From Thalassospira sp. ER-Se-21-Dark (GTDB taxonomy: Bacteria > Pseudomonadota > Alphaproteobacteria > Rhodospirillales > Thalassospiraceae), in contig NZ_VDEZ01000001.1 of NCBI RefSeq assembly GCF_017922435.1, positions 558,001 through 622,000 of the forward strand: DNA of 64,000 bases, in the 5' to 3' direction. The position numbers and the translations under genes were made by a program. Numbering within the stretch: position 1 is the first letter of the stretch; each line of letters begins with the position of its first letter. This document shows positions 48,721 to 58,101 of this stretch, one piece after another. A model generated the notes under the pieces. The model was not told where the DNA came from and did no database searches. It saw only the letters and a program-made list of their open reading frames with translations.

Positions 48721-49662
48721 ATGAACAGTTTCTGGTCTGGAATTGGGTTACGCCTTGCCGCGACCGGATTGTTCGGGGTGATGAACCTGTTTGTCCGGTT
48801 GGCATCCTTTGAGGCCCCGACCGGTCAGATCGTTTTCTGGCGGAGCAGTGTCGCCCTGATCCCGATTGTGGCTTACCTGATGTGGCGCAATCAGTTTCCC
48901 AGGGCGCTTAAGACCAAACGCCCGTTAGGACATCTGAAACGCAGCACTTATGGCTGCGTTTCGATGTTTCTGGCCTTTGTGTCGCTGGCTTACCTGCCAC
49001 TGGCACTGGCCACCGCACTTGGCTTCCTTGCCCCGCTTATTCTGATCCCGGTTGCGATCATCACGCTTCGTGAAAATCCGGGATGGCTTGTAATCAGCGC
49101 AACCATCGGCGGCTTTGCCGGGGTGTTCCTGATGCTGTGGCCGATGCTTTCGACCCCGGGGCTGGATCACAATACCCTGATCGGGATCGGGGCCGGTGTC
49201 GCCTTTGCTGTCACCACCGCCTTTGCCAAAGTACAGATCAAGGCGCTCACGACCACGGAGCCATCCGGCACGATTGCCTTTTACTTTGCCGTGATCTGTT
49301 CCATCGGGGGTCTGCTGACCATCCCGTTTGGCTGGGCACCGCTCTCAACAAGCAACATTGTCTTTCTGATTGGCGCCGGGCTGACCGGCGGGCTTGCCCA
49401 TATCGCCATGACCGAGGCCCTGGCGCGTGCCCCGGCATCGACCCTGTCGGCCTTTGAATATACCGCCATGATCTGGGCGATCATTCTCGATCTGGTCGTG
49501 TTTGGCGTCTTGCCGGCTCCGATCAGCCTGATGGGCGGTGTCTTCATCGTGATGGCCGCGGCCCTGGTGATGTTTAACGACCAAATCGTTGCCGCCGTTG
49601 CCCGCAAATTCACAAGAACGACCGAGGCATCAACCGAACCGGCGAACTCACCGGCCGAATAA
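48721..49662 (+). CDS. DMT-superfamily (EamA) transporter
   Basis: The 313-residue protein has ten membrane helices as two EamA repeats (about 10-140 and 155-290). The first repeat has QIVFWRSSVALIP; the second begins IGIGAGVAFAVTTAFAKVQIKAL. Family members export amino acids, metabolites or nucleotide derivatives; the substrate is not predictable. GGAAGATCGCA precedes the ATG. Confidence 0.9.
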   Translation: MNSFWSGIGLRLAATGLFGVMNLFVRLASFEAPTGQIVFWRSSVALIPIVAYLMWRNQFPRALKTKRPLGHLKRSTYGCVSMFLAFVSLAYLPLALATALGFLAPLILIPVAIITLRENPGWLVISATIGGFAGVFLMLWPMLSTPGLDHNTLIGIGAGVAFAVTTAFAKVQIKALTTTEPSGTIAFYFAVICSIGGLLTIPFGWAPLSTSNIVFLIGAGLTGGLAHIAMTEALARAPASTLSAFEYTAMIWAIILDLVVFGVLPAPISLMGGVFIVMAAALVMFNDQIVAAVARKFTRTTEASTEPANSPAE

Positions 49663-49669
49663 CCCGCTA

Positions 49670-50563
49670 TTACGCCAATTTGGTTTCCTGAAGCTTGGTC
49701 AGGGCATGCAGCGCAAGATTGGTCGGCGTTGCGATACCAAGCTCCGCCCCCTTGCGAACGATATACCCGTTCAGGAAATCAATCTCGCTTGCCTTGCCGC
49801 GTGCCAGATCCTGTGCGGTTGAGGAAAACTGACCGGGCATGGTTTCTGCGATCTTTTCAATCGCGCCCCAAACATCACCCGGCACCGTCACACCGCATCC
49901 CTTGGCAACAGCCAGACATTCATCCACCGCATTACGCATTACATCCCAGACACCGACACCTTGTACGACCTCACCGTAAGGGAGCTGTGTGATCGCAGAA
50001 AGCGCGTTATAGGCACAGTTCAAAATCATCTTGGCCCACAGGGCGCCTTCGGCATTGTCGGAGACCTCAACCGGAATTTTGGCAGGCACCAGTGTATCGA
50101 CGACCGCCTGACTTTGCGCAGATGGGCCGATGACAAGTTCGCCCCGTCCGTGATGTTTGACATGGCCCGGTCCGCCCATACTGGTCGCCACATAGACCAC
50201 CACCGGGATGACGGGTTGCCCAAGAACACCGCCAAGTCGTCGGGCGTTATCCACACCGTTTTGTAGGCTCAGCACAATCACGTTGGCAGAGATGAAAGGC
50301 TTGATCTGTTCGCCGGCTTCAATGGTGTCAGTGGATTTGACGCAAAACAGGATCATATCCGCACCGGCAACACCGGCGGCATCAGTATTCCCCGCCACGG
50401 TGACATATTCCTGCGAAGACCCGAAATCGAGCAGCAAGCCATCGCGATTCATGGCCTCGACATGGTTGGGACGCCCGATCAGGGTGACGTCATGACCAGC
50501 ACGGGCCAGCATCGCACCATAGTAACACCCAACTGCCCCGGCACCCATAACCGCGATTTTCAT
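49670..50563 (-). CDS. 2-dehydropantoate 2-reductase family protein
   Basis: The 297-residue protein has the NADPH-binding start MKIAVMGAGAVGCYYGAML (GxGxxG), the ketopantoate-reductase loop ILSLQNGVDN-like VLSLQNGVDNARRL, and catalytic Lys in ALWAKMILNCAYNALSAI with Glu near DARGKASEIDFLNG. PanE makes pantoate for coenzyme A. Many bacteria carry several paralogues with other roles, so the panE assignment is not certain. It converges on the transporter gene. Confidence 0.88.
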   Translation of the reverse strand: MKIAVMGAGAVGCYYGAMLARAGHDVTLIGRPNHVEAMNRDGLLLDFGSSQEYVTVAGNTDAAGVAGADMILFCVKSTDTIEAGEQIKPFISANVIVLSLQNGVDNARRLGGVLGQPVIPVVVYVATSMGGPGHVKHHGRGELVIGPSAQSQAVVDTLVPAKIPVEVSDNAEGALWAKMILNCAYNALSAITQLPYGEVVQGVGVWDVMRNAVDECLAVAKGCGVTVPGDVWGAIEKIAETMPGQFSSTAQDLARGKASEIDFLNGYIVRKGAELGIATPTNLALHALTKLQETKLA

Positions 50564-50764
50564 CTTCCCTCTTGCTCCTGATCCTGTCTTTGTGTCCTAT
50601 GTGTCAAACAGGCACCCGTTGGTGCCGCTTGACTTTCCTGCGTTCTCGTCCAATCCTGATCAAATCAGAGGAACGTTCAAGCCCTTATAACAAGGGGCCG
50701 CGCAAAAGAACCATAACAGACGATCATAAGCGACGCGCTGGCCACCAATATCAGGTAGGCGATC

Positions 50765-51523
50765 TTGAACAATTCCTCTTATTCCCTAAATCGTCGTCGT
50801 TTCCTAACCGGACTTGGCGTCATCGGTGCAGGATCACTTGCATCTGCATCCCTATTTGGATCTGTTCGAACGGCACTGGCATCGGGCATGATCGGCAAGA
50901 ACAAGGAAGATGTCCTTCTGGTCATTGATGTCCAGAACTGCTTCCTGCCCGGCGGAACCTTGCCCGTCAGTGACGGTGATCAGATCATTCCTTTGATCAA
51001 CAAGCTTGGTCAGCAGTTCGAAAATGTCATTTTCACCCAAGACTGGCACACGCCGGGTCATGCGTCCTTTGCATCCAGTCACGAAGGCAAGGCCCCATTT
51101 GAGACCATCGAACTTGATTACGGCACACAGGTCCTGTGGCCCGATCACTGCGTTCAAGGATCAGACGATGCCAAACTTGCCGCCGGCCTTGACATCCCGC
51201 ATGCACAACTGATCATTCGCAAGGGTTATCACAGCGAAGTCGACAGCTATTCCACCTTTGTCGAGGCCGATGGCGAAACCAAAACAGGCCTGACCGGCTA
51301 TATGCAGGAACGCGGGCTTAAGAACGTTTATGTGTGCGGTCTGGCCACCGATTTCTGCGTCAGCTGGTCGGCACAGGATGCGCGCAAATCCGGACTGAGA
51401 GTGTCGGTAATCGAGGATGCCTGTCGTGCGATTGACCTGAACGGGTCGCTTGAAGCGGCATGGAGTGCCATGGAGGCCGCAGGCGTATCACGCATGCAGT
51501 CATCCGACATTCTGTCATCCTAA
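50765..51523 (+). CDS. Tat-exported nicotinamidase/pyrazinamidase-like amidohydrolase
   Basis: The 252-residue protein has a twin-arginine signal (NRRRFLTGLGVIGAGSLA at about 9-26). The isochorismatase-fold nicotinamidase follows: VIDVQNCFLPGGTLPV with catalytic Asp, the metal site in TQDWHTPGHASFA, LWPDHCVQGS, IRKGYHSEVDSYS, and GLATDFCVSWSAQDA with the catalytic Cys. It would turn nicotinamide into nicotinate, here outside the cytoplasm. The start is TTG with AGG upstream. Cytosolic PncA lacks such a signal. Confidence 0.9.
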   Translation: MNNSSYSLNRRRFLTGLGVIGAGSLASASLFGSVRTALASGMIGKNKEDVLLVIDVQNCFLPGGTLPVSDGDQIIPLINKLGQQFENVIFTQDWHTPGHASFASSHEGKAPFETIELDYGTQVLWPDHCVQGSDDAKLAAGLDIPHAQLIIRKGYHSEVDSYSTFVEADGETKTGLTGYMQERGLKNVYVCGLATDFCVSWSAQDARKSGLRVSVIEDACRAIDLNGSLEAAWSAMEAAGVSRMQSSDILSS

Positions 51524-51533
51524 GCAGACATGC

Positions 51534-51574
51534 AAAAAGCCCTCCGGATCTGTATCATCCGGAGGGCTTTATTC
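51534..51574. terminator. Strong terminator between convergent genes
   Basis: AAAGCCCTCCGGAT at 51536-51549 pairs perfectly with ATCCGGAGGGCTTT at 51557-51570 (14 bp, 7-nt loop). Flanking A5 and T-rich sequence let it act on both the nicotinamidase and the nitrilase transcripts. Confidence 0.92.
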
Positions 51575-51592
51575 TTGTCGTCCAAAACTGGA

Positions 51593-52525
51593 TCAGTTGT
51601 TCTTCACCACCGACACATGGCCCGCAGCCCAACCACCCGGCCAGACTTCGGCTTCGCCATTGCGAAGCGTGCGAACCAGTCCAATCGGCACATCCTTGGC
51701 AACCAGAACGTCGCCATCTGCACCATCATCAAAGGTCGGTTCGGTCTCGGCAAAGCGGCCGGTATGCCCCAGTTGCGGTTCGCACGGGGTATAGACCGAA
51801 CAACCGGAATAGTTGGTCGGGTTGTTGGTGGTGTTGACCGCAGCACCCGTCGTGCCGCAGGCAGCAACCACGGTCATCAGTTCAACCGCACGCGCCTTTG
51901 CACAGCCAAACACCCGGTGATAGCCAGATGGTGTCAGCGTCATGGACGGGACCAGCAACAAATCAATATCAAGCGGTGCCAGCAGGCAGGACAAGGCCGG
52001 CATTTCAATATCGAGACAGATCAGCACGGCAACATTCAGCCCACGCCATTTGATGACATTAAAAGCCTTGCCCGGTGTCAGGTTCCAGTTTTCCGGTTCC
52101 TGTTCGCCCGGGGTCAGGGAAAGCTTGTCCTGAATGATGGCATCGCCTTCGGGGGTGAAAATCATCGCGCTGTTGGTTTGCCCGGCATCTGGATTTGAAG
52201 GATCAATGTGCCAGGGCATGCTGCCTGCAACTAGAAGCATATCGTGCTTTTTGGCAAGCTCGGCACCATATTTGCGGGCCTCGGGCGCACGGTCGGCCAT
52301 CCAGGCGATTTCCTGACCGGTTTGCAGACCATCGGGCTTAAAGGCCAACCATTGTTCGCTGGCATATTCCGGCAAGACAAAGATCTTTGCCCCCTGCTTT
52401 GCCGCCTCGGCCATCTGGACATCAACGTGATTGGCCCACCCCGCCATGTCTTTAACGGGTCGGCCAAGGTTCGTCGCCCAAAGGGCCAGGGTTACATATT
52501 CGGGGAAGGATGCCGGAGACGTCAT
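51593..52525 (-). CDS. Carbon-nitrogen hydrolase (nitrilase superfamily)
   Basis: The 310-residue protein carries the Glu-Lys-Cys triad: Glu in FVLPEYASEQW at about 52, Lys in IQDKLSLTPGEQEPENW at about 135, and Cys in VAVLICLDIEMPA at about 170. It hydrolyses an amide or nitrile; the exact substrate is unknown. Being directly downstream of a polyamine importer suggests use of putrescine-derived amides or related compounds, an inference only. Confidence 0.9.
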   Translation of the reverse strand: MTSPASFPEYVTLALWATNLGRPVKDMAGWANHVDVQMAEAAKQGAKIFVLPEYASEQWLAFKPDGLQTGQEIAWMADRAPEARKYGAELAKKHDMLLVAGSMPWHIDPSNPDAGQTNSAMIFTPEGDAIIQDKLSLTPGEQEPENWNLTPGKAFNVIKWRGLNVAVLICLDIEMPALSCLLAPLDIDLLLVPSMTLTPSGYHRVFGCAKARAVELMTVVAACGTTGAAVNTTNNPTNYSGCSVYTPCEPQLGHTGRFAETEPTFDDGADGDVLVAKDVPIGLVRTLRNGEAEVWPGGWAAGHVSVVKNN

Positions 52526-52573
52526 GATCAGCGTTCCTGATATTCAGAGGGGCGTTTAGCTAAAATCGGCATG

Positions 52574-52602
52574 ATCCGGCCATCAAATGACAGCCGGACC
52601 AG
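52574..52602 (-). terminator. Possible terminator after the polyamine-binding-protein gene
   Basis: On the minus strand TCCGGC pairs with GCCGGA, followed after some bases by GATTTTAGC. It sits between the binding-protein gene and the nitrilase gene. The stem is short. Confidence 0.45.
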
Positions 52603-52625
52603 AGAGATCGGGAATGGAACCAGAC

Positions 52626-53666
52626 TTAGTTTTTAAGTTTGGTCCAGACACGGTTACGAAGATCGCGCGCCTTGACCGAGCAGTTCTGCGACGCGATCAA
52701 AAGGTCTGCGTACTCTTCTGGCATGTTCACGGCCGGATCGGAATTCAACGCCGGATCCATGAATTCGCCAGTCCCCTTGATCGAGTTCATGTAACCGGCA
52801 TAGTTCGATGCCTCGGCCGCATTTTCCGGCTGCATCATCCAGTTGATGAAGGTCTTGGCATTTTCAAGGTTCGGCGCACCCGCCGGAATGACGAAGTGAT
52901 CGGCCCAATAGGTCAGGCCTTCCTTTGGATAGACAAATACAGCCTCGGGGATGCTTTCCTTGGTCCGGTGGGCGGCACCGTTCCACTGCATGTGCATCTG
53001 AACTTCGCGGGCCGACATGCGGTCGATGGTGCCCTCAGAGCTGTAAACAGCAATGTAGGGCTTCTGTTTTGTGAGAACATCAAGAACCTTCTGGGCCTCT
53101 GCCGGGTCCTCGGTGCATTTTTCAACACCGGCATAGTAGGACGCGGCATTAAACATTTCGACTTCGTCGTTCAGCGCGCCAATCTTGCCACGGAATTCTT
53201 CGCGCGGTTCGAAGAATTCTTTCCAGCTGTTTTCAAGTTCGCCGTCAACCGCGGCCGCATCATAGGTAAAGCCGGTGGTTCCCCAGAGATAGGTCACGGA
53301 GTATTCGCGCTCCGGATCGTATTTCATGGTGTCGTGCGGCTTGGCAACATTGCTGAAATTCTCAAGGCTTTTGGCATCGAATTTTGTTGCCAGACCTTCC
53401 TTGATCATCACGTCAACCATGTAGTCGGACGCGACAGCAATGTCATAGCCCGACGCACCGGCCTGAAGCTTTGCCAGCATGGTTTCGTTGGAATCATACA
53501 CATCAAGGGTCACCTTGATGCCGGTTTCCGCTTCGAACTTTTCCATCAGTTCCGGCGGAAAATAGTTCGACCAGTTATAGAAAAACAGTTCGCCATCCGC
53601 CTTTGCCGAACCGACCGACAACAAGGCGATCGCAGATGCTCCCAGAAGCACAGAACGTAGTTTCAT
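52626..53666 (-). CDS. Polyamine ABC transporter substrate-binding protein (PotF/PotD family)
   Basis: The 346-residue protein has a signal peptide (1-23, cut after AKA). The extracellular binding-protein family 1 fold starts ELFFYNWSNYFPPELMEKFEAETGIKV, cited in part, the typical polyamine-binding opening. TYLWGTTGFTYDAAAV and MQMQWNGA-like MHMQWNGAA follow. It delivers putrescine or spermidine to the permeases encoded upstream. It is the last gene of the four-gene importer cluster. Confidence 0.92.
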   Translation of the reverse strand: MKLRSVLLGASAIALLSVGSAKADGELFFYNWSNYFPPELMEKFEAETGIKVTLDVYDSNETMLAKLQAGASGYDIAVASDYMVDVMIKEGLATKFDAKSLENFSNVAKPHDTMKYDPEREYSVTYLWGTTGFTYDAAAVDGELENSWKEFFEPREEFRGKIGALNDEVEMFNAASYYAGVEKCTEDPAEAQKVLDVLTKQKPYIAVYSSEGTIDRMSAREVQMHMQWNGAAHRTKESIPEAVFVYPKEGLTYWADHFVIPAGAPNLENAKTFINWMMQPENAAEASNYAGYMNSIKGTGEFMDPALNSDPAVNMPEEYADLLIASQNCSVKARDLRNRVWTKLKN

Positions 53667-53758
53667 CGTGAGACTCCCAAATAAGGACGGTGAGTTGTTT
53701 TGTTATTCGGATGGCCGGCCCGTCCGGGAACCGGCAATCCCGTTTTGAATTTCAGAGA

Positions 53759-54553
53759 TCAGTATCGAATACGATCAATCAGGAACGAGATGCTGACAAA
53801 CAAGATTGAGACAATCAGCATCATCGCGGAAACAGCATTGACCTCGGGCGTGATCCCGATCCGGATCATCCCGAAAATATAGATCGGCAAGGTCGTCGCC
53901 CCTGCACCGCCAACAAAATAGGAAATGACAAAGTCATCGAGCGAGATGATGAAGGACAACATCGCGCCCGACAAAATCCCCGGCCACAGCAACGGCAGGG
54001 TCACGCGTCGGAAGGCTTTCCATTCATTGGCATACAAATCATTTGCCGCCTCCACCAGTGCCGGGTCCATGCCCTCCAACCGTGCGCGGATCGGCAGATA
54101 GGCAAACGGAATGCAAAAGACTGTATGGGCAATGATCACGGTCAGAAGCCCAAGCTTGATACCCAATGCGACGAAGAACAGAAGGGTCGCAATCGCGGTC
54201 ACGATTTCGGGTACGAGCAACGGCAGAACCAACATGGCTGAAACACCTGCCTCGCCCTTGAACCGGCCACGTGACATACCCATCGCAGCAAGGGTGGCGG
54301 CAATGGTGGCCAGCACGGTTGCCGAAACCGCAATTACGATGGAATTCTGGGCCGCACGCAGCATGTCATCATTGGAAAGGGCTGTGACATACCAATCCAT
54401 GGTAAAGCCGGTCCAGATCGTCGCCAGACGGTTTTCGTTAAACGACAGCGCGATCAGAACGACAATCGGCAAATACAGATAGGCAAAGAAAAACATTGCC
54501 GTCGAGGTGATCCCGCGAAAACGCCACAGCGGGTTGGAAGCATCGACTTTCAT
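53759..54553 (-). CDS. Polyamine ABC transporter permease (PotI/PotC family)
   Basis: The 264-residue protein has six membrane helices and the EAA loop in VEAANDLYANEWKAFRRVTLPLLWPGI. The ATG at 54553 overlaps the stop of the upstream permease by 4 nt; the frame stays open far upstream but that part is shared with the other permease gene. It pairs with PotH-like permease to form the channel. Confidence 0.93.
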   Translation of the reverse strand: MKVDASNPLWRFRGITSTAMFFFAYLYLPIVVLIALSFNENRLATIWTGFTMDWYVTALSNDDMLRAAQNSIVIAVSATVLATIAATLAAMGMSRGRFKGEAGVSAMLVLPLLVPEIVTAIATLLFFVALGIKLGLLTVIIAHTVFCIPFAYLPIRARLEGMDPALVEAANDLYANEWKAFRRVTLPLLWPGILSGAMLSFIISLDDFVISYFVGGAGATTLPIYIFGMIRIGITPEVNAVSAMMLIVSILFVSISFLIDRIRY

Positions 54554-55440
54554 CGGCTTTCCTCCGGCAATGATTTGAACTTGAACGAATAGACCATCAT
54601 CGAGATCAGAACGAGCGCCAGAAGCACAAAGCCAAGCCCCGCGCCAAGCGGCCAGTTCCGTGCCGCACCAAACTGGCTGCCGATCAGGTTGGCAATCATC
54701 ATGAACTTGCCACCGCCGAGAAGTTCCGGCGTTACATAGGCTCCAAGACACGGAATGAAGACCAGAATGCAGCCCGCGGCAATGCCCGGTGCCGAAAGCG
54801 GCAAGATCACCCGGCTCATCGCGCGGCGCTTGTCCGCGCCCAGATCAAAGGCCGCCTCGACCAGTCGATGGTCAAGTTTTTCAAGGCTGGCATAGATCGG
54901 CAAAACCATGAAGGGAAGGTAGGTATAAGTCAGACCGATGGAAACTGCGTACGGCGTGTAAAGGACATCAAGCCCGCCGGTTTCAATCCCCATCCAGTTC
55001 AGCGCCCCATCAATCAGGCCGCCATTGCGCAGCAACAGCATCCACGCATAGTTCCGCACCAGAATGTTGGTCCAGAACGGAATGGTCACCAGAAAGATCA
55101 GGAAGTTGCGACGGCTTTGGGGTTGGGTTGAAATGTAAAACGCTGTCGGGAAACCCAGCAAAAGGGCAAAGACCGTGGTCATTGCCGAAAGGCCAAAGGA
55201 ACGGGCAAAGATCTGAAGGTAGTCGGTATTGACCACCAGATTATCCATCAGATCGCGTTCAAAGATGAAACTGATATACGCATCCATCGAGAATACGCCC
55301 CAGTTCACCCCACCATAATCGCCGCGTTCCAACATCGAAACATAGGCCATCTGCAACAGAGGCACGGCCATGAAGAAGCCGATATAGACCACCGCAGGTG
55401 CGACCAGCCAAAATCGTTTGGATCGTATGATATTACCCAT
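54550..55440 (-). CDS. Polyamine ABC transporter permease (PotH/PotB family)
   Basis: The 296-residue protein has six membrane helices, the EAA loop in VEAAFDLGADKRRAMSRVILPLSAPGI and the FVLLALVLISMMVYSFKF end. The ATG at 55440 follows the ATPase stop by 2 nt; a TTG two codons earlier would overlap it. It forms the importer with the PotI-like subunit and PotA/G-like ATPase. Confidence 0.93.
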   Translation of the reverse strand: MGNIIRSKRFWLVAPAVVYIGFFMAVPLLQMAYVSMLERGDYGGVNWGVFSMDAYISFIFERDLMDNLVVNTDYLQIFARSFGLSAMTTVFALLLGFPTAFYISTQPQSRRNFLIFLVTIPFWTNILVRNYAWMLLLRNGGLIDGALNWMGIETGGLDVLYTPYAVSIGLTYTYLPFMVLPIYASLEKLDHRLVEAAFDLGADKRRAMSRVILPLSAPGIAAGCILVFIPCLGAYVTPELLGGGKFMMIANLIGSQFGAARNWPLGAGLGFVLLALVLISMMVYSFKFKSLPEESR

Positions 55441-55442
55441 GA

Positions 55443-56537
55443 TCAATCCGCCAGCACCCGAATGGAGTCAGGGGACATGGTGATGCCGACACGCTCGCCT
55501 CGGGCGAAATCGGCCTTCGCACCCGATCCGTTTTGCATCCGGACTGTCAAAAGGGCGTCATTGCCGAGATCAATCTGATAGGTCGTATCCGTGCCGAAAT
55601 AGATGACGGTCGAAACGGTCCCGACAAGCTGATTGGCCCCGGCCTGGCTTTCCGCAACCAGTCCAAGACGTTCCGGACGAACCGAAACCGTCACCTCGCC
55701 ACTGCGTTGACTGGACACATCCTGTGTCAGTTCAATCACCTGACCACCGCCAAGCTTTACGGCACGTTTGCCAGCACCATTATCGACAAGATTGCCAACA
55801 AGGAAATTACTGTCGCCGATAAAGTCGGCAACAAAGCGGTGGGTCGGGGCTTCATAGATTTCACGGGGCGCCCCGATCTGAAGAATTTCGCCCGATTTCA
55901 TAACCGCAATGCGGTCTGACATCGCCAGTGCTTCTTCCTGATCATGGGTGACAAAAACAAACGTAATCCCGGTTTCTGTCTGCAGGCGTTTGAGTTCGAC
56001 CTGCATTTCCTTGCGCAATTTCAGATCAAGTGCCGATAGCGGTTCATCAAGCAGCAAAACCTTTGGCGCTGGGGCCAATGCACGGGCCAGTGCAATACGT
56101 TGCTGCTGACCACCCGAAAGCTGGCTTGGCACGCGGTCGCCATATTGGGCGAGCCGCACAAGTTCAAGCATCTCTTCGGCGCGATCATCGGCCTGTTTGC
56201 ACGCTACACCCTGCATTTCAAGACCGAACGTGATGTTCTGCCGGACCGTCAGATGCGGGAAAAGTGCATAGGATTGAAACACCGTGTTGATTGGCCGCTT
56301 GTAAGGCGGAAGGTCATTCAGCGCCTTTCCTTCGAGCAAAATTTGCCCCGAAGTCGCCTGTTCAAACCCGCCGATCAGACGCAGCAAAGTCGTTTTGCCA
56401 CAGCCCGAAGGACCCAACATGGTGAAAAATTCATTCTGAAAGATATCGACAGATACGTCGTCCAATGCCGTGACTTTATCGGCACCCGACCCAAATGTTT
56501 TTCCAACAGACTTTGCCGAAATGACTACTTCTGACAT
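55443..56537 (-). CDS. Polyamine ABC transporter ATP-binding protein (PotA/PotG family)
   Basis: The 364-residue ATPase has Walker A GPSGCGKTT, Q-loop VFQSYALFPH, signature [15 protein letters not shown], Walker B VLLLDEPLSALD and H-loop FVTHDQEEAL. A C-terminal TOBE domain follows (about 285-360). The ATG at 56537 opens the conserved part. It is the first gene of the importer operon; promoters must lie in 56538-56787. Confidence 0.94.
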   Translation of the reverse strand: MSEVVISAKSVGKTFGSGADKVTALDDVSVDIFQNEFFTMLGPSGCGKTTLLRLIGGFEQATSGQILLEGKALNDLPPYKRPINTVFQSYALFPHLTVRQNITFGLEMQGVACKQADDRAEEMLELVRLAQYGDRVPSQLSGGQQQRIALARALAPAPKVLLLDEPLSALDLKLRKEMQVELKRLQTETGITFVFVTHDQEEALAMSDRIAVMKSGEILQIGAPREIYEAPTHRFVADFIGDSNFLVGNLVDNGAGKRAVKLGGGQVIELTQDVSSQRSGEVTVSVRPERLGLVAESQAGANQLVGTVSTVIYFGTDTTYQIDLGNDALLTVRMQNGSGAKADFARGERVGITMSPDSIRVLAD

Positions 56538-56787
56538 GCACTTCCCCGAATTTGTATTTTGTAAAATGATATAAAATCTACAGAGACTTGCAATCCAGTG
56601 GTCGAGAAAGCGTCGATATTTACAGAAGTTCCGCAATATCCGCCTTAAAATGGCATCCAAACTGGTTCTGATTGCGTCATATAGACACTTTACAAAATAA
56701 TGTGCAGCGCACTATTCCCGCAAAACGAGGACTTCTGAGGCAGAAAGGCAATCAGAGAGCGCCAAACGCGCGGAAATCGCTGTCAAA

Positions 56788-58011
56788 TCAGACAATGCCG
56801 GCGTCACGCAGCTTGGCAATCTGGTCGTCGCTAAGGTCAGCCACCTTGCGCAAGATTTCATCACTGTGTTGCCCCAGCATCGGCGGGGCTTTTTCGTCCG
56901 TGATCGGTGTCTTGGAAAACTTGATCGGGTTGGCAACTGTCGGGACCGTTCCGGCCGTCGGATGATCAAGCTGCTTGACCATGCCGCGATGCTTTACCTG
57001 CGGGTTATCAAACACACGATCAAGGGTATTGATCGGACCGCAGGGTACATTGGCCTTTTCAAGCGCATCAATCCATTCGTCGGTGGTTTTGGCCACCATT
57101 GCCTGACGGATTAGCGGTACCAGTTCAGTGCGATTGGCCACCCTGTTGCGGTTGGTGGCATAGCGTTCATCAAGCGGCAAGGCATCCAGCCCCGCGACCG
57201 CGCAGAAGCTTTTGAACTGGCTGTCATTGCCAACCGCCAGGATCAGATAGCCATCCGCCGTCGGAAAGGCTTCGTAAGGCACGATATTGGGATGCGCATT
57301 ACCAAGGCGGCCCGGTGCATTACCGGTCGCAAGATAGTTCATCGCCTGATTGGCAAGAACGGCGGTCTGCACATCGAGAAGGGCGAGATCAATATACTGC
57401 CCCTCGCCGGTTACATCGCGGTGACGCAAGGCAGCCAGAATGCCAATCGTTGCGTAAAGCCCGGTAAAGATATCGGCAACCGCAACGCCAACCTTCATCG
57501 GCTGCCCACCCGGGGCACTATCGGGCGCACCGGTGATGCTCATCAACCCGCCCATGCCCTGGATCATAAAGTCATAGCCCGGGCGATCCTTATAGGGGCC
57601 ATCCTGACCAAAGCCCGTGATCGAGCAATAGACGAGTTTCGGGTTCACCTTGGAAAGGGTTGCATAATCAAGGCCGTATTTGGCAAGTCCGCCGACCTTG
57701 AAGTTTTCCAGCACCACATCACTTTCGGCTGCAAGATTGCGCACAATCTCCTGACCTTCGGGTTTGGTAATATCAATTGTCAGTGATTTCTTGCCGCGAT
57801 TGGCGGTGAGGTAATAGGCCGCTTCGGTCGTGTCTTCACCCTTTTCATCCTTGGCAAAGGGCGGGCCCCAACCGCGGGTATCGTCGCCAGCGCCGGGACG
57901 TTCGATCTTGATGACCTCGGCACCCATATCAGCAAGGGTCTGGCTGGCCCACGGGCCCGCCAGTACGCGCGAAAGGTCAAGAACACGAAGCCCGGAAAGT
58001 GCGCCAGTCAT
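56788..58011 (-). CDS. CaiB/BaiF-family CoA-transferase
   Basis: The 407-residue class III CoA-transferase begins GALSGLRVLDLSRVLAGPWASQTLADMGAEVIKIE (cited in part), has NRGKKSLTIDI, and GYDFMIQGMGGLMSITG with the catalytic Asp region. Next to glutaryl-CoA dehydrogenase it probably activates glutarate by moving CoA from succinyl-CoA or a similar donor, as in human SUGCT and bacterial lysine/glutarate breakdown. The start at 58011 (MTGALSG) fits the family. Confidence 0.9.
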   Translation of the reverse strand: MTGALSGLRVLDLSRVLAGPWASQTLADMGAEVIKIERPGAGDDTRGWGPPFAKDEKGEDTTEAAYYLTANRGKKSLTIDITKPEGQEIVRNLAAESDVVLENFKVGGLAKYGLDYATLSKVNPKLVYCSITGFGQDGPYKDRPGYDFMIQGMGGLMSITGAPDSAPGGQPMKVGVAVADIFTGLYATIGILAALRHRDVTGEGQYIDLALLDVQTAVLANQAMNYLATGNAPGRLGNAHPNIVPYEAFPTADGYLILAVGNDSQFKSFCAVAGLDALPLDERYATNRNRVANRTELVPLIRQAMVAKTTDEWIDALEKANVPCGPINTLDRVFDNPQVKHRGMVKQLDHPTAGTVPTVANPIKFSKTPITDEKAPPMLGQHSDEILRKVADLSDDQIAKLRDAGIV

Positions 58012-58101
58012 CTGAATATCCCGAAATATCGACTTGGAAAAAGCTGGTAGAAACAAATCGGGCGACAACATTTCTGCTGTCGCCCGATCAGGGTATTTGG
58101 A

